Assembly (NCBI RefSeq): GCF_003938655.1
Contig: NZ_RJJT01000018.1
Location: forward strand, 62,001 to 126,000
DNA length: 64,000 bases
From: Rhizobium pisi
GTDB taxonomy: Bacteria; Pseudomonadota; Alphaproteobacteria; Rhizobiales; Rhizobiaceae
Direction of reading: 5' to 3'
Part shown: piece after piece, positions 26,145 through 34,550 of the stretch
Numbering within the stretch: the stretch's first letter is position 1
Layout: the number at the start of each line of letters is the position of its first letter
The notes under the pieces: model-generated
The model's input: the letters and a program-made list of their open reading frames with translations, nothing else
Databases searched by the model: none
What the model was told of the DNA's origin: nothing
Program-made: the position numbers and the translations under genes

Positions 26145-26810
26145 TTATTCGACCGCGTTTACTTCTGTGACTGGAGGCGCCTGGTCGGCAATATGCGGCA
26201 GAACCTGCACGGCGGTGCCGATCGGGCAACGCTGATAAAGATCGATGGCGTCCTCGTTGAACATGCGGATACAGCCGCTGGAGGCATCCTTGCCAATGCT
26301 CCAGGGCTCCAGCGTGCCATGGAAACGATAGCCGGTGTCGACACCGTCGCGATGCAGATACATGGCTCGGGGGCCAAGTGGATTCTTGGGTGAACCTCCC
26401 GCCACGGACTCTGGCAGTTCGGGATGGCGCTTGCGCATCTCCGGCGGCGGTGTCCAGAGCGGCCAAAGCGATTTAGCGTCGATCGTGGCGCGGCCAAACC
26501 ACTTGAAGCCATCGCGGCCGACGCCGACGCCGTAGCGAATGGCTGTCTTGTTCTCCATGATCAGGTACAGGAAATGATGCCTGGTATCGACGACGACGGT
26601 GCCGATCGGCTCACTGCTGAAATATTTGACGACCTGGCGGTGCCACTGCTTGTCGATCTTGGCGAAGTTCGTCGCTCGAAACGTCACGCCGTTGTCGACG
26701 GCGGTGCCGGCAAAATAGGAAGACGCCTGCGCGTATACCGGCTTCTGGAAAGCGCCAGCGCCAAGTAACGCCAAACCGCCAAGCAAAATATTCCTGCGGG
26801 TCCACTCCAT
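26145..26810 (-). CDS. L,D-transpeptidase (YkuD domain)
   Basis: A 221-residue periplasmic enzyme forming 3-3 peptidoglycan cross-links or attaching proteins to peptidoglycan. The N-terminus MEWTRRNILLGGLALLGAGA with RR before a hydrophobic stretch looks Tat- or Sec-directed. The YkuD core runs from about residue 70 to 200, with YRFHGTLEP and the catalytic SSGCIRMFNEDA, in which Cys and Arg are kept and the usual His before Gly is Ser, as in many alphaproteobacteria. ATG 26810 is chosen because the upstream extension is not signal-like. Confidence 0.92.
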   Translation of the reverse strand: MEWTRRNILLGGLALLGAGAFQKPVYAQASSYFAGTAVDNGVTFRATNFAKIDKQWHRQVVKYFSSEPIGTVVVDTRHHFLYLIMENKTAIRYGVGVGRDGFKWFGRATIDAKSLWPLWTPPPEMRKRHPELPESVAGGSPKNPLGPRAMYLHRDGVDTGYRFHGTLEPWSIGKDASSGCIRMFNEDAIDLYQRCPIGTAVQVLPHIADQAPPVTEVNAVE

Positions 26811-26933
26811 CGGCAATATCCCCCAAAGCCAAGCAGCGAAATGGCAGTAAAACAGATTTTTCAATTGCCACAACAGAAAATTCCCCGGCACCGGTCCTTT
26901 TGCGGGACTGATGAGCAAAGAGCATCCTACTGG

Positions 26934-27539
26934 CTATCGGGCGGCCGCCTCGCGAATGCCGGCGCGGATACGGTTGATGATCGTCCACACGAGAAGTAGA
27001 GCCGCCACTGCCCAAAGCCACGAAGTCCATGCTGCAAATGGACCACCCGCCGCGACAAAGATACCGAGCGCGCCGAAGAGCACCGCACGGTCGCTCTTGC
27101 CCAATGGCCCGTCGTAGCGCCGGCTTGCGCCGACCGCCTGACCCAGAATGCCGGCAAATTCCGTCAGTGCCGAGAGGAATATGACGGCCATTGCCGGCAG
27201 CAAGCCATTCGGATCGATGAGCGCAAACGGCAGATACAGGGCGACATCCGACACGACGTCACCGATTTCGTTCAGATACGCGCCTAAAATGCTCTTCTGC
27301 CCATGTTCGCGGGCAAGCATGCCGTCGATGGCATTGAGGCCCATGCGCAGCAGAAACCACACGGGCACCAGCAGGAACCAATGCGGAAGCGGGGCGACGC
27401 TCAGAAAAAGGCCCAATGCAATCGAGACGACAGCGGAAACTGAAGTCACCTGATTGGCGGTGACGCCCCGTGCCGCAAGGGCGCGCACAAGAGGACGAAG
27501 AATATTCTGAAATCGGGACTTCAATTGATAGACAGACAT
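26934..27539 (-). CDS. CDP-alcohol phosphatidyltransferase family protein (YnbA-like)
   Basis: A 201-residue membrane enzyme, the same length as E. coli YnbA as I recall it. The motif reads NAIDGMLAREHGQKSILG, then AYLNEIGDVVSD. Against D-x2-DG-x2-AR-x8-G-x3-D-x3-D, the first and third Asp are Asn, exactly as in the paralogue at 17255, but here the Arg is kept. About six hydrophobic segments surround it. It is divergent from the YnbC-like hydrolase-methyltransferase gene across a 200-base gap. It would move phosphatidyl from CDP-diacylglycerol to an unknown alcohol. Confidence 0.88.
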   Translation of the reverse strand: MSVYQLKSRFQNILRPLVRALAARGVTANQVTSVSAVVSIALGLFLSVAPLPHWFLLVPVWFLLRMGLNAIDGMLAREHGQKSILGAYLNEIGDVVSDVALYLPFALIDPNGLLPAMAVIFLSALTEFAGILGQAVGASRRYDGPLGKSDRAVLFGALGIFVAAGGPFAAWTSWLWAVAALLLVWTIINRIRAGIREAAAR

Positions 27540-27739
27540 GCTACCTCAGTGGAATTTCGTGGCATCGGAAAAGTCTATCCCGGCTCGGGCGGTGCAGATC
27601 GTCGTACTCTTGAGGAAGGCCACACTTCATACCGTCTCTCGCAAAGGGCTTACATTTGCGACTAGACTTTTGCAATGAAGACAAATCACTGTTCCGCCAA
27701 TGGTTGCAACCCACCCACCAGTCAGAATTGGAGAAGACC

Positions 27740-29524
27740 GTGCTGCAGACTGCCGATAGTGTGCAACCGCCCTCGACGGCCAGACCAATGCGTGAATCCG
27801 AATTCGAGTCGCATGACGGCACCCGACTGTTTTATCGGACGTGGCCTTCGACGGGCGTCGCACCGAAGGGCGCAATCATTCTTCTCCATCGCGGGCACGA
27901 GCATAGCGGCCGCGTCGCCCATCTCGCCACCGAGCTCGGCCTCGATGATTTTTCCTTCTACGCCTGGGATGCACGCGGCCACGGGCGTTCACCGGGAGAG
28001 CGCGGCTATTCGCCATCCTTTGCTGCCTCGGCGCATGATCTCGATTGCTTTGTCCGCCATGTCAGCGAGACAAGCGGTATCTCAGTCGAAGACATCGCCG
28101 TCATTGCGCAGAGCGTCGGCGCGGTCCTCGCCACCACCTGGGTGCACGACTATGCACCGCCGATCCGTGCGCTCGTGCTTGCCTCACCGGCCTTCAGCGT
28201 CAAGCTCTACGTGCCTTTTGCCAAAGAAGGCATTGCGCTCTGGGAAAAGCTCAAGGGAACGTTCTTCGTCAATTCCTATGTCAAGGCAAAGTTCTTGACG
28301 CATGACCCCGAGCGCATCGCCTCCTACGAATCCGACCCATTGATATCTAGGCCGATTGCCTCCAACATCCTGGTGCAGCTCTATGAGGCGGCAGCCCGCG
28401 TCGTCGGCGACGCCCGCGCCATCACCGTTCCGACCCAGCTGCTGATCTCCGGCAGAGACTGGGTGGTGCGACACGCACCGCAGCACCGGTTTTACGAAAA
28501 CCTCGGCAGCCGCATCAAGGAACGGCATGTGCTTGCCGGCTTCTACCATGACACGCTTGGCGAAAAGGACCGTGCGATTGCGCTCGCCGAGGTCCGCCGT
28601 TTTATCGAGGCGCGTTTCGCCGAGCCCCGGGCACCTGCCGACCTTCGCACCGCCCATATCCAGGGCTACACCAAGGACGAAGCCGACCGGCTCGCGAGCC
28701 CGCTTGATGCCGCATCCCCACGGGGCATCTACTGGGTGCTCAGCCGCCTCAACATCAAGATCGGCGCCTTGGTGTCCGAAGGCATAAAGACCGGGGTCAA
28801 GACCGGTTTTGATTCGGGTTCGACGCTCGATTACGTCTACGAGAACAAGCCGCGCGGGCTCGGTCCCGGCGGGCGCATGATCGACAAGGTGTTCCTCGAG
28901 GCGATCGGCTGGCGCGGCATCAGGCAGCGCAAGCTGCACTTGCAGGAGCTGATCGACCGCGCGCTGCAGCGCCTGAAAGTAGCCGGCCGCAGTACCAATA
29001 TGCTCGACATAGCGGCCGGGCACGGCCGTTATGTCCTTGATGCCATCGAAATGGCTGCCGTGCGTCCCGACAGTGCACGTTTGCAGGACTATTCCTCCAT
29101 CAACGTCGACGCCGGCCGCAAGAGCATTGCCACACGTGGACTGAGTGATTTCGTGAGCTTCCGCCAACAGGATGCCTTTGACGGCGAGGGGCTGGCTGCA
29201 ATCACGCCGGCTCCGGATCTCGCGATCGTCTCCGGCCTTTACGAGTTGTTTTCCGACAATGCGATGATCGCCGCCTCGCTCAACGGGATCGCCCGCGCGA
29301 TGCGGCCGGGTGGTCTGCTTGTCTACACCAACCAGCCATGGCATCCGCAACTGGAGATGATCGCCCGCGCACTGACCTCCCACCGCGGCGGCGAGGCGTG
29401 GGTGATGCGGCGGCGGACGCAAGAGGAAATGGACCAGCTGGTCGCCGCAGCCGGTTTTCGCAAGATCGAACAGCGCATCGACCAGTGGGGCATTTTCACT
29501 GTCTCGCTGGCCGAGAGAGTCTGA
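27740..29524 (+). CDS. Alpha/beta hydrolase-methyltransferase fusion (YnbC-like)
   Basis: A two-domain protein of about 594 residues. The N-terminal half is a serine aminopeptidase/monoglyceride-lipase type hydrolase with AIILLHRGHEHSGRVAHL, WDARGHGRSPG and the nucleophile region VIAQSVGAVLATTWV. The C-terminal third is a class I methyltransferase with SAM motif NMLDIAAGHGRYVLDAIE. E. coli YnbC has about the same size and, as I recall, the same layout. GTG 27740 with GGAG 6 bases upstream is the preferred start; an open frame reaches back to 27656. The gene is 9 bases before the PAP2-phosphatase gene. It may trim an acyl chain and methylate a lipid headgroup or product (inference). Confidence 0.87.
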   Translation: MLQTADSVQPPSTARPMRESEFESHDGTRLFYRTWPSTGVAPKGAIILLHRGHEHSGRVAHLATELGLDDFSFYAWDARGHGRSPGERGYSPSFAASAHDLDCFVRHVSETSGISVEDIAVIAQSVGAVLATTWVHDYAPPIRALVLASPAFSVKLYVPFAKEGIALWEKLKGTFFVNSYVKAKFLTHDPERIASYESDPLISRPIASNILVQLYEAAARVVGDARAITVPTQLLISGRDWVVRHAPQHRFYENLGSRIKERHVLAGFYHDTLGEKDRAIALAEVRRFIEARFAEPRAPADLRTAHIQGYTKDEADRLASPLDAASPRGIYWVLSRLNIKIGALVSEGIKTGVKTGFDSGSTLDYVYENKPRGLGPGGRMIDKVFLEAIGWRGIRQRKLHLQELIDRALQRLKVAGRSTNMLDIAAGHGRYVLDAIEMAAVRPDSARLQDYSSINVDAGRKSIATRGLSDFVSFRQQDAFDGEGLAAITPAPDLAIVSGLYELFSDNAMIAASLNGIARAMRPGGLLVYTNQPWHPQLEMIARALTSHRGGEAWVMRRRTQEEMDQLVAAAGFRKIEQRIDQWGIFTVSLAERV

Positions 29525-29533
29525 GGGCAAAGC

Positions 29534-30862
29534 GTGGAGAAGGTACGTTCAACTTTTTCCCAGTCCGCGCTGGTCCCGAAGCGGGCGGCACTCTGGCTCG
29601 CCTTCCTGGCGCCGTTCTTCTATCTGAGCTATGGCGGCGCCAATTGGCTGGCATCGCAACGCGCTCATGTACCGAACGTCGCCTTCGCATGGGAAAGCGC
29701 CATTCCGTTCCTCGGATGGACTATCATTCCCTATTGGTCGATCAATCTGTTCTATGCGCTCTGCCTGTTCATCAACACGACACCGCGCGATGTGGATATG
29801 CTCGCGAGGCGTTACCTGACGATCCAGATAATAGCCGTCGCCTGCTTTATCGCATTTCCGCTCGAAGCGACCTTCGTGCGGCCGGCAACGAGCGGCTTGC
29901 CCGGTTTCATGTTCGCCGTCCTCGGTGGCTTCGATAAGCCGTTCAATCAAGCGCCGTCGCTCCATATCGCGCTCCTGGTGGTGATCTGGGATCATCTGCG
30001 CGGCCGGCTGCCGCGGAAGGTGCGGCTTCTCTGGCACCTCTGGTGCTTCCTGATCGGTGCCTCCGTGCTGACCACGTGGCAGCACCACGTCATCGACATA
30101 CCGACCGGCATGCTGCTGGGTCTGTTTGCCGTCTGGCTTTTTCCGCGCCATGCCGGTTCGCCTCTGGCGGCCTTTGCAATGGGCGACGATCCAAAGTCGC
30201 GCCGTCTCGGCATCTATTATCTGTGCGGTGCCGTCGCATTTCTCGGCCTTGCGGCGCTCTGCACTCCTCTCTCGCCAGCAGCGCTTCTATTGCTCTGGCC
30301 GGCTGTTGCCCTGGCGATCGTCGCAGTCGGATATTTCGGCGCCGGCCCGCGGATATTTCAGAAACGCGTCGATGGCCGGGCGACACTTGCCAGTCGCTGG
30401 CTACTGGCACCCTACCGGCTCGGCGCTTTTATCAACATTCGGCTCTGGACCTGGAGAATGCCGGAATCCGTGGTAATCGCTGACGGCGTCCATCTCGGTC
30501 GTTTTCCGCGTCGCCACGAGGCCAACCGTTTTGCCACGGTGATCGACATTACCGGCGAACTTCAGCGCCCGAGCGGGACGCTCGCGCGCTGGTGCAGCTT
30601 TCCCACCCTTGATCTTACAGCCCTCGACAAGATCCAGACGCTTGCCGCGGCGAACCTCCTCGAGGCTGTCCGCCAGCAGGGACCGGTCCTCGTCTGCTGT
30701 GCGCTCGGCTTCCAGCGGAGCGCCGGCGTCATCGTGCGTTGGCTGCTCATCAGCCGACGTTGCGACGATGCTGCCGAAGCGCTGCGACTGATCGAACGGG
30801 CGGGGTGGCGCGTTCATCTGCCCGTGGAAAGTCTCCATGCCGTGACGGAGGGCCTGCGATGA
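29534..30862 (+). CDS. PAP2-dual-specificity phosphatase fusion (YnbD-like)
   Basis: A 442-residue membrane protein. The N-terminal half has several transmembrane segments and a PAP2 phosphatase core with PSLHIALLVVIWDH and VLTTWQHHVIDIPTG, containing the two catalytic His. The C-terminal cytoplasmic part is a dual-specificity/tyrosine phosphatase with the CX5R loop in VLVCCALGFQRSAGV (Cys and Arg kept, the usual preceding His replaced by Cys). The layout matches E. coli YnbD. The start is GTG 29534, with GAGGG about 7 bases upstream. It could dephosphorylate a phosphatidyl-X-phosphate, as PgpB or PTPMT1-type enzymes do. Confidence 0.88.
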   Translation: MEKVRSTFSQSALVPKRAALWLAFLAPFFYLSYGGANWLASQRAHVPNVAFAWESAIPFLGWTIIPYWSINLFYALCLFINTTPRDVDMLARRYLTIQIIAVACFIAFPLEATFVRPATSGLPGFMFAVLGGFDKPFNQAPSLHIALLVVIWDHLRGRLPRKVRLLWHLWCFLIGASVLTTWQHHVIDIPTGMLLGLFAVWLFPRHAGSPLAAFAMGDDPKSRRLGIYYLCGAVAFLGLAALCTPLSPAALLLLWPAVALAIVAVGYFGAGPRIFQKRVDGRATLASRWLLAPYRLGAFINIRLWTWRMPESVVIADGVHLGRFPRRHEANRFATVIDITGELQRPSGTLARWCSFPTLDLTALDKIQTLAAANLLEAVRQQGPVLVCCALGFQRSAGVIVRWLLISRRCDDAAEALRLIERAGWRVHLPVESLHAVTEGLR

Positions 30863-31299
30863 CGCAGTGGAAGATGACAGCCTCGGCCGCCGCGCGAAAT
30901 CTCGGTCGCAATTCAATCTTCTCCGGGCTGACAGCGCTGCTCCCACTGATTGTCGGCCCGATCATCATAGGATATCGAGGCTTCGCTCCATCGTTCGGCT
31001 GGCTCTTGATGCTAGTTTTCTTCGTGATAGTCCTTGCGCTGGCTGTCCATCTCCTCTTCGATGCGCTGCTGTTTCGCCTCGCGTCGAGCCACGAGACGGA
31101 GACCGCCGGTCTTGCCGCCGTCGACGACCTGTTGTTCCGTATGCAGCTTCGCAAGCCTGACAGGACGCCGCCTGGCCTTGAGAGGCGTATTGCCGGATCG
31201 CGCCGCATCGTCTGGCAGCAGCGTATTGTGCTCGCCATCTATCTCGTGATTTTCGCGATCCTTCTGCTCGATGTGACCGACGGCCAGCCGCTATGCTGA
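30859..31299 (+). CDS. Small integral membrane protein of the lipid locus, unknown function
   Basis: A 146-residue protein starting MTQWKMTASAAARNLGRNSI. Three hydrophobic segments are visible: about residues 22-42 (SGLTALLPLIVGPIIIGYRG), 46-68 (GWLLMLVFFVIVLALAVHLL), and near the C-terminus (RIVLAIYLVIFAILLLDV). The ATG overlaps the phosphatase stop by ATGA (30859-30862), so it is translationally coupled and probably acts with it. No family is recognised. Confidence 0.75.
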   Translation: MTQWKMTASAAARNLGRNSIFSGLTALLPLIVGPIIIGYRGFAPSFGWLLMLVFFVIVLALAVHLLFDALLFRLASSHETETAGLAAVDDLLFRMQLRKPDRTPPGLERRIAGSRRIVWQQRIVLAIYLVIFAILLLDVTDGQPLC

Positions 31300-31539
31300 A
31301 TCGCAGGCCGTTGATGCAAGCGCTTGCCGGCGCGTGTCTGGCAGGTCTTGCCAGCACCATCACGGATGTCATCCCGATCTGGCGCAGACCAGCGACTTCG
31401 CTGCGCCGGCGGCGCGCATGCGACGCGACAGGCCGAGGCGCTGGTTTATTCCAACCGGGCCTGGCACGCGCTGGGTCCGGTGGTCGACGCCGCCTCGGCG
31501 CCGGTGCTGTTGTGGCCGGACGATTCTGCGACCTTCTGA
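31293..31539 (+). pseudogene. Possible broken secreted-protein gene after the lipid locus
   Basis: An ATG at 31293 overlaps the stop of the membrane protein (ATGCTGA). It opens a signal-like peptide, MLNRRPLMQALAGACLAGLA. The plausible continuation changes frame twice: PDLAQTSDFAAPA around 31370-31410 in another frame, then HATRQAEALVYSNRAWHALG and on to SATF, stopping at 31539, in the third. Such a pattern fits a small exported protein gene broken by two frameshifts, or sequencing errors. No family is recognised. The call rests on reading-frame pattern only. Confidence 0.3.
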
Positions 31540-31573
31540 GAAAAATGCCGGCGAATGCCCGCCGGCTTCCCCG

Positions 31574-32524
31574 CTACATGCCCCAGATCACGGACTGTTC
31601 GTGGCGCTTGATCAGATGCCTCAGATTCTCGAAACTCTTGCGAAGATGGGCCGAGAACGCCTCGATGGCGGGTGCCCCGGGATCGCCCGAGCGCCGGAGC
31701 AGGCCGAGCGCCCGCTCCGGGTGGGGGATTTCGACCGGCAGCGCGGTGATTGCCCTATCGTTGCGATAGGCGAAGACGACGCTATGCGGCAGGATCGTCA
31801 ATGCATCGCTTTCCTTCATGTAGTTGATCGCGCTCGTCAGCGAACCACCCGCATAGCGGATCTTGGTCTCGGTGGCGCCGAGCGAGAGAACCAGGCTGCG
31901 CAGATCGGCGAGCAATGGACTGCCGGGCGGCGGCGCTATCCAGGGAAAGTCGAGCAGTTCAGGACCCGCAAGCTTGCGCTTGAGCAGCAGCGGATGCGTG
32001 ACGCGGCAGGCCACGACATTGCGGCCCGGCAACAGTTCCTGGAAATGCATGCCGGAGCCCTCTTCGAGTATGTCGATCGGGCAGATGGCGAGATCGATCC
32101 GGTCCGCGACGATGGCGGCGCGCAGTTCGGAAAGATAGCCGTAGCTCTGCTCGACGCGGACGTCGGGAAAGGAATTCTGGAAGCCTGCGACCATGCCAGC
32201 AATCAGAGCATCCATGAAGAAAGGCGTGCCGCCGATGCGCACCAGCCCGGTGCGACCATGGCGAAAGCCTTCCACAAGGGTCGATGCCTTGCGGGCAGAG
32301 GTCAATATGGCCTGGCCGTGATCGGCCAGCGCCCGGCCGAGCGGCGTGGGTTGCAGCGGCCGTCTGCCCTTGAGGAAAAGCGGCTCGCCCAGACGCTTTT
32401 CCAGCATCGCAAGCGTGCGCGACACAGCCGGTTGGCTGAGCCCGAGCATGGTCGCCCCCTCAGTCACTCCGCCTGCCTGGACGACCGCTGCGAGCTGCGC
32501 AAGATGCCTTTCATCGATCTTCAT
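31574..32524 (-). CDS. LysR-family regulator (hydroxyquinol cluster, left)
   Basis: A 316-residue LysR-type activator. The winged helix (residues 5-65) contains GGVTEGATMLGLSQPAVSRT and LEKRLGEPLFLKGRRPLQPT. The co-inducer domain includes VRIGGTPFFMDALIAGMV. It is clearly paralogous to the regulator at 41914 (shared GRRPxQPTPLG, RIGGxPFFMDA, YPWIAPxPGSPL-type and ILPHSVVxAFR-type segments). It is divergent from the hydroxyquinol dioxygenase gene with 80 bases between starts, the normal LysR arrangement. A ring-cleavage intermediate is the likely inducer. Confidence 0.93.
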   Translation of the reverse strand: MKIDERHLAQLAAVVQAGGVTEGATMLGLSQPAVSRTLAMLEKRLGEPLFLKGRRPLQPTPLGRALADHGQAILTSARKASTLVEGFRHGRTGLVRIGGTPFFMDALIAGMVAGFQNSFPDVRVEQSYGYLSELRAAIVADRIDLAICPIDILEEGSGMHFQELLPGRNVVACRVTHPLLLKRKLAGPELLDFPWIAPPPGSPLLADLRSLVLSLGATETKIRYAGGSLTSAINYMKESDALTILPHSVVFAYRNDRAITALPVEIPHPERALGLLRRSGDPGAPAIEAFSAHLRKSFENLRHLIKRHEQSVIWGM

Positions 32525-32604
32525 AACAATAACGAATATAAATCGCCGAAAAAATTATCAAGCACTCTATTTCGGCCTGTTAGGTTCTCGTCATTGGAGG
32601 AGTC

Positions 32605-33465
32605 ATGCCAGACATATCGTTCAGTGAGCGCAACTCTGCGCAGCGTGTCGCCGAGCGGCTCGACAAGCACACCGCGGGACCGCTGCAAGCGTTCATGGTT
32701 CCTTTCATAGAGCATCTGCACAAGCTCGTTCGGGAGACCCGTCCGTCGCAAGCCGACTGGCGGCGGGCAATGGAATTCCTGACCGATGTCGGCCATGCCA
32801 GCGACGGCCGCCGGCAGGAATGGGTGCTGCTCTCCGACCTGCTCGGCGTCACCGCACTCGTCGAGGAAATAAACACGAACCGGCCGAAGGGCGCGACGCC
32901 CAATACGGTGCGCGGCCCCTTCTATCGGGCCGATGCGCCACGGCTGGCGCTCGATGCCAACATATCGCTCGACGGCGTCGGCCCGACGCTTGCCGTCAGC
33001 GGCCATGTGCAGGATCTCGACGGCAAGCCGATCGCCGGCGCCACGGTCGAGACCTGGCAGGCCAATAGCGAAGGCTTCTACGAAAACCAGCAGCCGGACC
33101 AGCAGCCGGAATTCAACCTTCGCGGCATCTTCACCACCGACGACCAGGGTTGCTTCCGCTACAAGACCGTGCGTCCGGGCGGCTATGCCGTGCCCGGCGA
33201 CGGCCCGGTCGGGCAGATGCTGGGAGGACTGGGCTTTGCCATGCGCCGTCCGGCACATCTCCATTTCCTGATCAAGGCCGATGGCTTTGAGACGATCAGC
33301 ACGCATGTCTATGACGGCAGCGATCCGCATCTCGGCCAGGACGCCTTGTTCGGCGTGAAGGACGAACTCATCGGGGAATTCAAACCGACCGGGAAGGGGG
33401 ATGCGTCGACGCTCGACTTCACCTTCGCCATGGCCAGGGCGAAGAAGGGACGAGGGACGACATGA
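32605..33465 (+). CDS. Hydroxyquinol 1,2-dioxygenase (intradiol), copy 1
   Basis: A 286-residue non-heme Fe(III) intradiol dioxygenase that opens 1,2,4-trihydroxybenzene (hydroxyquinol) to maleylacetate. The four iron ligands are in place: Tyr159 (EGFYEN), Tyr194 (GGYAVPGDGP), His218 and His220 (RPAHLHF). The N-terminal helical linker domain (residues 10-100) is the type that mediates dimerisation. GGAGG lies about 8 bases before ATG. Its stop overlaps the maleylacetate reductase start. Maleylacetate reductase next door supports hydroxyquinol rather than catechol as substrate. Confidence 0.93.
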   Translation: MPDISFSERNSAQRVAERLDKHTAGPLQAFMVPFIEHLHKLVRETRPSQADWRRAMEFLTDVGHASDGRRQEWVLLSDLLGVTALVEEINTNRPKGATPNTVRGPFYRADAPRLALDANISLDGVGPTLAVSGHVQDLDGKPIAGATVETWQANSEGFYENQQPDQQPEFNLRGIFTTDDQGCFRYKTVRPGGYAVPGDGPVGQMLGGLGFAMRRPAHLHFLIKADGFETISTHVYDGSDPHLGQDALFGVKDELIGEFKPTGKGDASTLDFTFAMARAKKGRGTT

Positions 33466-34526
33466 CCCTATCCTTCACCTATCAGGGCAGCGCAGCGCGC
33501 ATCGTCTTCGGCAACGGGACGAGTGGCGATGTTGGCAAATGGGTGGAGGCCCTGGAATGCCGCCGCGCGCTTGTGCTGTCGACGCCGCACCAGGCATCCG
33601 ATGCGCAAGCCATGTCGAAGCGGCTCGGAAATCTCTCGGTCGGCACCTTCACCGAGGCGACCATGCATACGCCGGTCGACGTCACCGAACGCGCCGTCGC
33701 ACGCGCGGCCGAGCTCGGCGCGGATTGTGTCGTCTCGCTCGGCGGCGGCTCGACGACCGGGCTTGGAAAGGCCATGGCCTATCGCACCGATATCCAGCAG
33801 ATCGTCGTTGCCACGACCTATGCCGGCTCCGAAGTCACGCCGATCCTCGGCCAGACGGAGAACGGCGCCAAGACCACGCTGCGCAGCCCGAAGGTCACGC
33901 CCGAAGTCGTGATCTATGATCCGCAACTCACGCTCGGCCTGCCGGTCGGCATGAGCATCACCAGCGGCCTGAATGCGATTGCGCATGCCGCCGAAGGGCT
34001 CTACGCGCCCGATCGCAATCCCATGACGACGATGATGAGCATCGATGGCATGCGCGCGCTCAAGGACGCGTTGCCCGTCCTTATCGACAGTCCGCACGAC
34101 GGCGCCGCACGTGAAAAGGCGCTTTACGGCGCATGGCTCTGCGGGACCGTTCTCGGCCAGATTTCGATGTCGCTGCATCACAAGATCTGCCACACTTTGG
34201 GCGGCAGTTTCGACACGCCGCATGCCGAAACCCATTCGGTGATGCTGCCGCATACAATCGGATTCAATGCGTCGGCCGTACCGGACCTGATGACGCCGAT
34301 CTCCGACATTTTCGGTGACGCGACGCCCGGACAGGCACTTTACGACTTCGCCAAATCCATCGGCTCGCCGATGGCGCTGAGCGATTTCGGCCTCAGCGAG
34401 GCCGATCTCGACCGGGCGGCCGACATCGCGACCAAGAACCCCTATTCCAATCCGCGAACGATCGACCGGACGGCGATCCGCGCACTGTTACAGGACGCCT
34501 GGAGCGGAACACGACCGCCATATTGA
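33462..34526 (+). CDS. Maleylacetate reductase
   Basis: A 354-residue iron-alcohol-dehydrogenase-family enzyme that reduces maleylacetate to 3-oxoadipate with NAD(P)H. The nucleotide-binding GGGSTTGLGKAMA and the metal/active-site histidine region NAIAHAAEGLYAPDRNP and HHKICHTLGGSFDTPHAETH are present. The family hallmark ATTYAGSEVTPILGQTE, specific to maleylacetate reductases, is clear. The ATG overlaps the dioxygenase stop by ATGA. Confidence 0.94.
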   Translation: MTLSFTYQGSAARIVFGNGTSGDVGKWVEALECRRALVLSTPHQASDAQAMSKRLGNLSVGTFTEATMHTPVDVTERAVARAAELGADCVVSLGGGSTTGLGKAMAYRTDIQQIVVATTYAGSEVTPILGQTENGAKTTLRSPKVTPEVVIYDPQLTLGLPVGMSITSGLNAIAHAAEGLYAPDRNPMTTMMSIDGMRALKDALPVLIDSPHDGAAREKALYGAWLCGTVLGQISMSLHHKICHTLGGSFDTPHAETHSVMLPHTIGFNASAVPDLMTPISDIFGDATPGQALYDFAKSIGSPMALSDFGLSEADLDRAADIATKNPYSNPRTIDRTAIRALLQDAWSGTRPPY

Positions 34527-34550
34527 ATTCTTTTGGGAGGAGGAATGAAT

